From: Allacma fusca
Lineage: Eukaryota; Arthropoda; Collembola; Symphypleona; Sminthuridae
Length of the DNA stretch: 64,000 nucleotides
NCBI GenBank assembly: GCA_947179485.1
Contig: OX359246.1
Span: 35,195,632 to 35,259,631, forward strand
Direction: 5' to 3'
Part shown: piece by piece, positions 37,201 to 49,400 of the stretch
Position numbering within the stretch: position 1 is the stretch's first letter
Layout of the letters: each line of letters begins with the position of its first letter
The notes under the pieces: generated by a model
Database searches by the model: none
The model's input: the letters and a program-made list of their open reading frames with translations, nothing else
What the model was told of the DNA's origin: nothing
Made by a program: the position numbers and the translations under genes

Positions 37201-40200
37201 TTCTGTAGTGTAGGATAGGGCCAGAAGAGGCTTCCCATATGGCTCTGGATTTTTTATATTTTTTTCTTGGCAGGAGTGAAATTTATATGGAGAGAGACTA
37301 TGTATATATGTATGTGTGTCTCTATGTATCTATGCATCTATCCTGAAATCTCCAGGTAGTAGTCAGACTTTTGTACCTGCCATCCATTTATTATTTGGAA
37401 ATTGCTGGATGTAGGGGATGCTCGAGCCTGGATCTCATTTCCTTGAATATCCACCAAGGGATGTGTAGTACAACACCGTATATAAAAAAAAATATACATT
37501 TTGGATAAATGTATTTTTCCAGGGGTTATTTTTTTTTGTACAAGAGACTACTATAGAGGACTATAGTATAGCATCTGGAGAAGAGTATGGAGAAGAGGAT
37601 GATGATGAGAGGAGACGGATTTCCATGCAATTTGTATTCATTTTCTTTCTATAATGACCAACCTTTCAATATTTGTTTTTGGGGAAAGTTTTTTGATTGC
37701 ACATGGTCCATAGTCCCTATGTTAGTCTTATGTAGGGATTTTATGTGCGTGTGTGTGGAACAAGGATCAAGTATTTATTTTAGGGTTTTTACTGGGTTAG
37801 TAATGCTAGTACAGTATTGTGTGTATAGGTACAAGTATGTATTTGTATATCCATGTGTGTGTGTGGTGTATGTGTGTGTGTAACTCCTAGGATTTATCTC
37901 CAGTTGAACGGAGGACTTTCAGGGATGAGATGGCTGGTGGCTTCCTATTAGCCGCGTAGATTCTTTCTTTTTTAAAGGGGGTAGATAGGAGGCTGTTTAG
38001 TTATAAGGGAATCGGACGTTGTAGGTGGGTTGATAATATCAATGTACATATTTTTTTCTCCTGCACGTACATGTGTACTACAAATATATTACACGTACAC
38101 ACACACACACACATGTGGAAACTACGACGTACTGGGATAATTTGACGGGGAAGAATGGCGACTCCCAAAAAAGGAATCAAGTTTGAAGATAAAAAGAAAG
38201 AAAGAACGGGAGGAGGTATATGCTTGTGTGACTGTGTGAGGATATATTATTATGTTTTTGGAATGGGAGTTTTACTCCAGTTTATAGTCCGGTCTACATG
38301 TACTTTAGCCTTCACACCAGCTGAGCATGTGGTTAAAAAAAAGAAAGATTGTTCAAGCCGTTCAAGGGAGGAGGAGGAGGATTTGAGAGGAAGAAGAAGA
38401 AGTCTTGGGTGTAACTAACTACTGTCTATATGTAACTATGTATGGTTACTTGTACCTCGGTGCCTTTTGCACGAGTACAATTGCTACTGAGGAAATAATT
38501 TTTCCAGACTTTCTCTCTCACTCACTCTCTCTGTGTCTCTCGCGTTGTCTTCAAAGCCTCTCTTTATTTTACTTTCTCTCTCTCTCTCTCTGGTAGTTCC
38601 ATAGTTTTATATCCCTGCATTATTATACTGTATGCATACATTTGTATCTATATAAGTATAGATACTTCTATGTACAGTTCCAGTTAAGAACTTCTAACTA
38701 AAATGTATGTATGACTTGTTTTTTTTAATCTATAGTCTGACGCATTGCATATAAGTTCCCTTTGAAAAGAAAAACGACAGTTTTTGTTCCCAACCTAGAA
38801 ATGTCTGATTTTGGTGTAACTACATATTTGTATGCAATTATGTATCTATAGATATCTATATATACTGGCACAAATGAAGCTGTACAAATACATAGGTGCA
38901 TGTAATTATTTTTTGCATTTTTTTTAGTTGCATGCTTATATGTGTGTATTTAGAAATTAATGTTTCTTGCGCAAAAAGAAAAACATTTTTTGTCCTGTTT
39001 GTAAATTAAAAGAGATTGCTGTCCTAAATCTCAAAGTCTTGAGTCTCATCTCTTCATCTCAAAATGTTTTTCCTTTTTTGGTGGCTGTATGTAATTATGT
39101 AATGTACCATATCTGTAATATTTATGTATATGTTATGTAAGTACTATTTACTGAGGTGGTTCTACGTGTCTGCAAGGTGAGGTACTATTTTCATGTTCCT
39201 GGATGTCTTATAGTGGTGCTCATTGTAGGTAGGTATTTATAGGTACATAGATACATACATGAGGTCAGGGAAGAAGTTTTTGTAGTTTGGGTAATAAATT
39301 GTCCTGTGAGTCTATTCAAAAAAAGGACTTGATGACTGAACTCTGACTCGGAGAGGTGACCTATATGCTGATATGGGTGCCCATAGAAAAGAGTATGGGG
39401 AAAGTTGGGGTTTGGGATTACTTTTTATTGGAGGCGTGAGGAAATACTCCTGGCCTATAGGGAAGTATGTTATGTTGGCCAGCTCTTGTTTGTATGTATC
39501 TGAAATTTCTGTCGGCTCCTGGAATACATAACTGCCGACTGTGACGGTGACGGGCTGTTTCTGTATACTTTCTGAGATCAATTTTGATTCCTGGTTTCTC
39601 TTCGGAGCAGCGTTTCTCTTTTTCTTTTTGTTGTTTCCGTTGAGTGATGATGGGAGTAGGTTATATAGGGCAGACCTTTTGTATGCCGAAGGCACCGTAC
39701 ATACTAACAGAGAGAGAGAGAAAGAGAGAGAAAAGGGAAAGAAAGACCTTGGAGGTCGAGGGAAGGATCAGAAAGTGCAAGGAGTAAAAGTGTAATCAAT
39801 GATATGTGAAGCATGAACTCTAGGAGCTTTTGGAGCTTTTTTCTATTCGGATGAAACTACTATGTATCAATTGGGGCTGGCCTTGTTAGAGTATTCCCTT
39901 CCTTTTCCTTTCCTTTTTTTCTCCTGGGGATTATAAATTCAATGGTGTTTTCCTGGGGAAATGTAGTACACACATTAGGTAATTATGTAATTACCTTTAG
40001 ATATCTATGTAAAATAATAATAAAAATTTCTAACTTGAAGTACAACAGTTAGATAATTACTTTTATTCTTGATTTTTATTTGTAATTATTAGATCCATAT
40101 TTCCCTATACTTTGCTTTGAATTTAAAAGATTTCCACCAGTAGTGTTAGTAAAGATCGTAGGCTGGAGTTTACTTTCTCTGGATTTTTTTCCCTTAAGTT

Positions 40201-40429
40201 ATGGCGTAGTTGGTAGGTGATGTGAGAATTGGAGGAAAGGATTTGAATAATGTAATAGTAAAGAGGAAAAATAGGAATTCAATGGAGAATTTTCTAATAT
40301 GTGAGAGTTTATGATACATTTACATTTTTATATACATTTTTTATAAATATCTACATATAATGGTTGATTCACTGCGGAGTTTGATTTGTAAGGAAATCAC
40401 TCCGGATATTGGATGAATGATGAATGAAA

Positions 40430-40465
<36 letters not shown>

Positions 40466-43400
40466 AAGTTTTTAAGAGGCAGACTATTGACAGAGCTTTT
40501 ATAGGATAAAATTTCACTACTATTAAATATTATAGATGTGAGTCTCTCTCTCTCTCTCTAAGGAAATCCCTATATTTGGGAGAAGGATGGGTGAAATGGA
40601 TGGTAATTAATGGAACTTAAACTCTCTTCCTCTCTTTCTCTCTCTCGTTATCTCTCTCTCTCTTCTCTTTTCACGGGAAACATTGAAATGTAGATGAGGG
40701 AGTTCCGTGGGAAAATCCCCTTCAACTCTGAATACTTCTATCTCACTGAGACAGACTATCTAAGTAGATGGGTAATTAGCTGTGAACTGTCTGTCGTTAT
40801 CTTATTAGTTCTGGGATGGACTGAGATGAGCTGTAAATCATCATTTTGAAGAGCTCTTCCCTCCAGATATTCCCTTCTTGTTAGTATGTACGGAGTCTTA
40901 ACCTAGAATGACAGGATCAGTCAGAGTCAGCAGAGTCCACAGCACATTTAACATTAATTCAATGTGCTCATAGTATTACTTTTGCGTATTTAGCATGTCA
41001 TAAAATAATAGATAGTAGCTGCAATTTTGACACTTTCAGTCACTCCACATTTTCAGTAACAATTGTATTATTATTTTCAAGATCTAAAATGTTAATCTTC
41101 GTAAAGAATCTTCATCAATAGGGGAAAGTCTGGGACGTATGTACATATTTAAGGCATCAAAATTTTTCCCTTCATGATGACCTCCATGGGGAATGAGAAA
41201 GCGCAGCTGGATCATTATAGTATAATAATTATAAAACTTTCTCTGAGATATGTACATATGTATATCTATCTGAGCCTTCTTTTTGTAGTGTTATATTAAA
41301 TAAATACACATCCTGAATAAATAACGGCTATGGCTTAATGGGAACTTCCCATTAAGCCAGACTGAGCCGATTGGTCTGACTTGACCATTTATTTTGAGAG
41401 GAGGTAAAAGTTGGGGCTTTTAAACGGGACGTTCATGTTGTAATTATCTGGAAGTAATTATATACTGTAATCCTAAAGTTATTATCTACAATCTACAGAC
41501 TCTCCAGGGAATAGATTGAATGCTTTAGTTTTCAAATAGAGGGATTCACAATGAACTGACAATGAGTGAACTATGCAGTGAAGGACTTTCTCTTCACTTT
41601 CTCTTGTTTGTTCGAATCGAATTCTACTCATGATGTTGTTGTTGCTCCTTCTGCTGCTGCTACTGCTGGTGCTGTTTCTGCTGAATTGAATCCTTCATCC
41701 CAATGAGTTGATATCTACATATATGTATGTAACTATTATTTGAGATACCATCTGGAGTGGAAGATATCACAAGAGATGAGTAGTAGTGCAAGGGAGTTTG
41801 GATGAGGTTTGAGGCAGGAAATATAAAAAAGAGAAGGGAAGAATTTATACTTTTGAAGGAGATTGACGGACGGGAGGGGGCATTAAGACAAATGTAGGGC
41901 ACTTATGGCTTGGATGACTCTCCTCTCTTGTGTGTATCTATCTATAAGGTTTTATGCTTTACAATTTCCTCTATGAGGGTGAAAGATGTGCACATGGATA
42001 TTGTACAGAAGAGCTATAGTTTGGAATTGAAAGTACGTAGGTTATGTACATAGGAGATGGAATATTCTCTGTCATATATGTAGAAACATTATATAGCAAT
42101 GGGGACAACTGTGGATTTGTGACTGACTATATAGCTATGGATACTAACTATATGCATATATACAAGGGATGACATGAAGGAGTGACGTAAATTCCGGGGA
42201 AAGTGCGGAATTTTGATGGGAACAGTTTTATTGGTTTTTCTTTTTCTTCTGTGTATGTGTATGTGTGTGTTTGAGGGGGGGGGGAGGGGGAGGGGTTGGT
42301 AAGGCCGGATATGGTTGAGAGATTGGGAGGAGTGTGTGCCTGGGGTTGTTGTACATGTCATAACATAGGGAATAGGGCATTTACGTGGTTTCATAAAGGT
42401 ACACTCAAGTGCCTTGACTTTCCCTGCCTGTCCTCTTCCGGTCCTCTACTGCTCTTTGGACTTTCCATGTTTTGACAATTATCCTTATTCCTAGTATTAG
42501 TTTTTTCATACATACATATAGATATCTACATCTAGGTACATTGGTTTCGAAATATTTTTCTGACGCATGTTTGTATAGGTTGAATTATTAAAGTGTAGAG
42601 TTATAGGTATCTATGTGTATAGGATATGGAATTCCGGCTCAGTGGAAATTGAGGGCTTGTCTGGAGATTACATATTATTTTGAAATATAAATTCTTGGCT
42701 CGTGGGGAGTAAGTAGGATGTGAAAGTTGGATACGTAGTAGGAAATGCAGTAATAATTGCAGAGGATTATGTTTTTGGAGTTAATGGGAAAAATAATTAT
42801 GTAGATTAAAATGCGGGTAGGAGACTTTTTGTAGGACAGGAGTCTGTCTGTCTTTTTGCCTGGGGTCTGTGACGGAGGGGGTGGGGGAGGGCGAGGGGAG
42901 TAAGAGGAAGATTTACGTATTTGTGTTTGTTTTGAAGGGAAGTCATTTGTAAAGTTAGTGTAAATATGTGCCTGTGTGCCTTGTGCCTTGTGCCTGTGTG
43001 TGTGTGTGTGTCTGCCTTTGGAAAAGTTTTCTTTTTCCTATGAAACAAACAAATTACTTTAACTAGTATAAGTAATTGCTCATTGCTCTAACTAGGACGT
43101 GTGTTTGGAAAAGCTTGTTTTTACTATGGAGACGTGAGACGCTCCAGTGGTTGTGCATCAGGAGGAAAGCTCTTTAAGAAATGAAATTTTCTCTTGTGGA
43201 AGTAAATATTTATGTATAAATTATAGTAAAGGATTTTATATATCTATATGTTTTAAAATACTAGGAGGGCTTAGGCTCAGAGCTCTATTAATATTCCTTG
43301 TGGATGTGTGTCTGTCTGTTTATCTATATGTGTGTAGATATGTATGTGTGTGTTTGTAAGTAGGATCTAGTGTTCCAGAAATTTATTGACAGACCAACTC

Positions 43401-46400
43401 ATTACATTCAGGTGTGGCTATATACTGATTAAATTTAATGGAATGGAAATAAGTATGTTATTATGTACTTATATCTGGAGATTTAGGTGGGTATATGTGT
43501 AGGGAAAATAGGCTAAAATCTGGCTCCGTCAAGGAGACACAACTTTCCCCGTAGAGAAAATGACAGCGTGTTTACTACTTACTTACGGTATCAATGTATG
43601 TAAAAGTATGTCAGAGCAAGGTAAAAGCATATCTGCATGGAAGATCCTGCTTTTAAAAATATAGTTTTTTTTGGGAGAGGGGGGATGTAGAGGGGAGGGG
43701 CTGGGTGATATTTAATCATATTATTGTATACCTATGTAGATATGTGTAAATATATGAGAAAGATATTTCCCATCCCTGTTGTTCCAAAGTGTCCCAGCCG
43801 AGAGGGATATTAACGTAATTAAATGTACTTTTTTTCCGTGAGACTTGGCCGAGAGAAGTAATTTGAGTAATGATTCACATGATTGGCATTTTTAGCACTC
43901 TTGGGAAACTACTTGAGGGAAAGGGAGAGAGAGAGAGAAATGTAGGGAATGGAATGAACTTCTTCCTTACTTTTGGGGATATCTATTTGACTTGGGATGT
44001 GTCTGTGAGTGTGTGTATGTAGATACATATGTATGTATGTGTGCTAGGGGTGCGGGCTGGAAAAGTTTCTCAATTGTTGGCACACTCCTTTTATATAATT
44101 ATGTATGTATTTATGTAAGTGTGTGTGTGTGTGTGTGTAATTAATGATTATATAGGAAGTTTGCACATTTGTGTAATTGGAGGTATATGCATGCTCTCGT
44201 CATGTTGGATGAGCTCGTTGGGATGATTTAGATGCTTTTCACATGTAATTCGAGTCTTCTTCCGCTCTTCCGCTATTCCTGTATTCAGGAGAGATAATTG
44301 TGTACCTATAATTCGAGAGAGAGAAGGAGATAGACGATATGGAAGGATTAAACTATATACATGTATGGCTTTTACTAACACTTGGGAGACCATCTCCATA
44401 ATGACTTGTAAAGGGAGTGGGAAGAAATTTAAAGGGGGCTTATACTTTTTTTTTTTGGTAATTATACAAAACTGGGATTGCATTTGACATTTATATGCAA
44501 CTGTGAAATTGATACTTGGGGTGCTTCTGACTTTTGAATATAAATCCTATATATGTGGGTCATACAGTTTTGAAAGGTTCAATTGAATAGATTTATTATT
44601 GTTTATGGATGTACTACTATGGGAGGCTTCTGTTCACTCAGGCGGGACTCGGAGTGTAGTTGGTAGATTCGTATAATTACTTACATTTATTATGTATATA
44701 CTTTTAGATTGCTTGCACATAGATATAGATATCCTCATGTAATTGTGTATGTACGGGAGTGTATTCATTCATTATGCAAGGACTGGGAAGAGCCAGGAGA
44801 GACTTGAGGTTTAATTCGATCCTTTGCGGTAATTTTGGTTAAGTCTGTATATACTACTACATAGCAGAGCTCTCACTCACAATCCGTAGTGAGTATCCCA
44901 TTAGATAAAATATGGATGAGTGTGTCAGTGCACATAAGATACGTAGGTATACTAAGAGTATGGGTTCTGTGTGTGTGTGTACGGGTTCCGGGCTACAATG
45001 TATGTATGTGTAACAATAATAATTGTATTATTCTGTGAGAGAGTTACAGCGAGGATTTGCTAAAATTTTCAATTAAGTTCCTGTCACGGAGTAATCAGAA
45101 GGTAATAAATGGCCTAATATGCGGGTAGAGGAGAAAGACTCTCGTAGTAATTATTGGGATTTATAGGGCCGGAAATACCTGACATTCTCCCTCTCTCACT
45201 CTCGCTCTACTCCCAAAGTCCCATGCATACACTTTTAAAGGAATAATAATTCTAGGATGGTGTATGTATGTATGTATGCCCTATGCTCTAATAATAATCA
45301 GGGCTCTGGGATAGAACAGTGGGAATAAATAAGTCAGTGGTGGTGTTTGTTTAAGTGGTTAATTTCCTATAGCTCATCTCTTTCATATAGTGACTCTATA
45401 CTGTATACACTATCTTTGGGACTAGTACTACGCATCTCCTAGTAGAGATTCTCTAGGAATAATTATTATTGTTCTGTTGCCTCAAAAGGGGGACAGAAAG
45501 TGGAATTTCCATCCGTATCAGATATCCCATGGAAATTTGTATATGTCTCAAATTTATATTTTGTTATCAGGGATGGGGCTCTATAGTTTTGACATAATTG
45601 ATGATTCTGCATTATAAAGTGTTTTTTGTGGTTGTATATATACCACATAGATGTAGATAGGTACCTATCTACATAATTATGTATATTCGTATTGTTAGCT
45701 GAGCTTTCAAAATCTTGGCTCAGCTGTTCATTGCTCTTTTCTTGTATGGTGTGTGTGTGTATTTTGTAATTATTATTTTATATAAAGGTCCTAAGTCCTA
45801 ATACTCCTAATAAGGTAACGGAGAGTGTCTAAAGTCTACATTTACATGATGAGTGGTTGGTATCCTGTGATATATCTGTCGGGGGATAGGTAAATACGTA
45901 CATGTATTATATGTATTTTATACTTAAATAAAATGTTATGCACCACATTTAACCATACCGCACGGAAACTTAGGATTGGGGATCGTTCCTCTAAATCAGA
46001 TTTGCAAGTTCTATTATGTATATGAGGACAGCGAACACTGGAAAGGCGGATAAGGGGCAGAGGAAACTCTGGGAATAATTTTTTTGGTTTTAATCTCTGA
46101 GACCGTATGTATTTTGGGCTCTGTTTATACTCTGAACGTCCGTATGTACATATGTTATGTAACGTTTTGTAATTATATAATGTATCTCTATAGAGATTTA
46201 TTATAGGTGAGGAGTATCTATCTATCTACATACATATATGGCTGCGCTTGGAATTAATTAGTAGTGAATTTCCCTCTAATTCCTCCTGTCGGTTTTTGTT
46301 TTTAGTATATTGTTATATATTGTGCTTGTCCTATGAACATATGTACCTCTATAGTGTTGGTTAAAAGAAAATAAGGTTTATGAATGAGCTTCCACGAGAG

Positions 46401-49400
46401 ATGTGTTAGAGACTTATTAGCTCTACTATTTGACGTGGAAGACGTGGAAAGGATTTTAATAAATCCGCTTTCAGCATGGATCCCCTGAATTGTTAAATTT
46501 TTGTGGGAGAGTTTTATTAGAGATGGAGGATTTGAAGGAGCAGAAGGCTTTTAGGGAGACGAATTTTCAAATTTAATGCATTTTCTTGAGAAGAGCCAGG
46601 TGTGTATTTGGCGTGTATGTACGTGTGTATGCCTGTCTCTGTGTCTAGGACGAGGAATGAATTATAGGGTTTGGCCACGTTGAATCTAAGATGTGGTTTC
46701 TTTAAGGTTTATTTTAATGGATGGATTCTTATATGTAATGTACAACAATAAGCGTCATGCCTTTGTATATTTACTTGGAAACGAAGAAACGATACTTACG
46801 TATGGGGAAGGAAGAAATGATTTGCATTTCGTATGTATGTAGATATATATTGTTTATCTCTGTGCATACTTTCATACACATTTGTAAATAACTATGGAGC
46901 TCCTCATCTGGCTGGTGGCTGGAGGAGGTTGAGGAGGATGTGGTTTAATTAATTTACACAGTTTGCATGGATTTTCGTATGTATGTATGTACGTAGATGC
47001 AGCCAGTGGGACCCCTTACTATATATTTAGGCTAGATATTTAGTCTTAGGACATTGGACTCGTACTACTTACATACATACATACATGCGGATCCCTTCCT
47101 TTATAGTTTGTAATTCTGGGACCCATAAATTGTGGATAAATTCTGTGGGCTAGGGTAGTAAGTGCACTGGGAAAATAATAGGGAAGGTTTTAAGTACGGC
47201 ACTCTATTGTTGTGTTGTTGTGTGGTACAGGTGACTCATTTAAAAATATTGGTAATTGTATAGTTTGATCTACAATCTATACTTATACGTAATTACTTGA
47301 TGATAGGATGGGACTCTTAGGAATAGTTTATAGGATTTTTATGCAAGAAGTTCAAGATTTTATAGTTTTTAATTATACTTAAATATAATTATTACTAGTA
47401 TCTCTATCCATGTATTATATACATATTTTAAAGGATATGCAGATCCTTTGAATATTTTTGATAAATTAATGGTTCTGGTATGACTATTATAGAGAGGTGA
47501 ATGTTTTTGTAAGTATGTATAATGGTATTTGATGTCTAATTGTGTTTCCTTTTTTTTTTCTCTACAGGGAGAATCTCCCCAGTCATTTTAAAGTGAAGGA
47601 ATATTGTCCATTGGTATTTCGCAACCTCCGGGAGAGGTTCGGCATCGATGACCAGGACTACCGCGAGTCTCTGACACGGTATTTAAAATAAATTCATGTA
47701 CAAATATTATATCCACTAAAGTTATGTGTAATTATGTCACGGGTTGTATAATAATATATCAAATTATTTATTTATTAATAAATGCATAGTATAAGTATTC
47801 CTATGTTTTGAAATAACTTTGTTTCTATAAATGCTTATTATTGTTTTGAATTGCGGGTATTATTAATTGTGGGTTTGTGTGTATATGTAATGTATAATTA
47901 TATTTGTATAAGTATGTACTACTAATTAATGTAAAAGGATTTAATATAAATTGTATTTTTTATCCATTTGTAACGTGCCTTTAATTGCCGACTTTGACCT
48001 TATTAATTGTATCCTTATATACCAGCGCATCCCTTTGAAATTGATTGACAGCGTACTTTTGTATACGCTATTAGTTGTACCAAATGACTCTATGGTGGTA
48101 GCAATATGTCTATACTATGCCTAGAGGAGTGTATTTTTAGATACTTATATATGAGAATTATTTGAAGAAATAATGATAGTGTTTAGCAAAAGCAATGATC
48201 AGATTGTTTCGCTTCTTTTTGTAGAATTATTATTATTATTATTATTAGAGGGGGCGAGTTTTAGGTGATGTACTTTGTGGCGTAGGAGTTTTGTGTATGT
48301 TGCGTCTTCCTCTCTCTGTCTGTACTTATGTAAAATTATTTATTATAGAGCTTGAATTAAATTATGCAGACACAAATTTATATAGTTGTGTAATGACTTT
48401 TGCAACATACATATATTTATATGTGAGTAGGTACACACTTGTGCTTACAGTTTTTACACTAATGTAAGGTTAAGCTTTTGATGAGGGATAAAATAATAAT
48501 ATTTGGAGTGGGTATTGTTTTGTGGGCTCTTTCGTTTAAATTGATCCCCTTTTGAGTGTAGTGTTGTACGGTTATTGTTAGAGGTTGACCCAGTCGTGAA
48601 ATATCGATTGGGTATGTTATCTCTCAGTCAGTCTCTCTCTCTCTCTCTCTTTCCCCCTTTGTAAGTAAGTACATCGGCTGCTACTTTGATTTCCTTTGAA
48701 GATAAATTCTTGAACCAACTCTTTGCCGGAAAATTAATATTCCCTCAAAGGGATATGTTTTTAAGTTTGTTATGACAGAAAATATGGGATGTATATTTAA
48801 AGTGAGAGGGGTTACTGTATAGTTCCTTTTTTTTGCCGGTTCCCTCGTCAAAACATTCCCACCCTTGTAGGAAGACTGTAGATGTATCTATGTTTTTCTA
48901 TAATAATAATTGTATAATTATATTTCGGATATCAGGGGTGTGAAATATGACTTGGGAAAAGGATGTGCTGGTTTTGTCTCTCTTGTATTATATTTATTTG
49001 AGTAAGGCTCAGGCAAATTGCAAGTTACATTTCTATTTCCAAGCGGCTCTTTCCTGGAGCTGTCATTACTGCAAAGGTACTAATTAATTGCATGGTTGTG
49101 TGTGCGTAAGGTAGGAATAATAATTACCAAAATTTAGACAGTAGTTGAGTGTTTTTCACTGTAATTTGATTAATTATCCCTTGAGGCAGTAGAACTCTAT
49201 CTAGTCAACTAGTCACTGTAGTCAGTATGGGAGGGAATTATAATGACACTGTTGTATGAGAGCACTCTGAAATGGAATGTTGAAATTACTTACTCATATA
49301 TAAATAGATATGTATATCTATCTCTATGTCCCCTGAAGCTTTTTCCTACTTTGCATTTATAGAGTTGATATTTTGAGCCTTCTGGAAGATATTGTATAAT

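Larger units (their letters stand above)
16166..47567 (+). other. PIP4K intron 2, giant (31,402 bp)
   Basis: The donor GTAAGT is at 16166 and the acceptor is TTTTTTTTCTCTACAG ending at 47567. No conserved exon is recognised inside. The plus strand is strikingly G/T-rich, full of TATG/TACATA tetranucleotide runs, TAATTATGTATGTA-like motifs and GA/TC/TG/AC microsatellites. A 29-bp near-perfect palindrome sits at 41331-41359. Several acceptor-donor junctions resemble recursive splice sites (21156/21157, 21251/21252, 31455/31456). The longest open frame is a 127-codon antisense frame at 39312-39695; it is not recognised and is likely chance. Confidence 0.9.
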
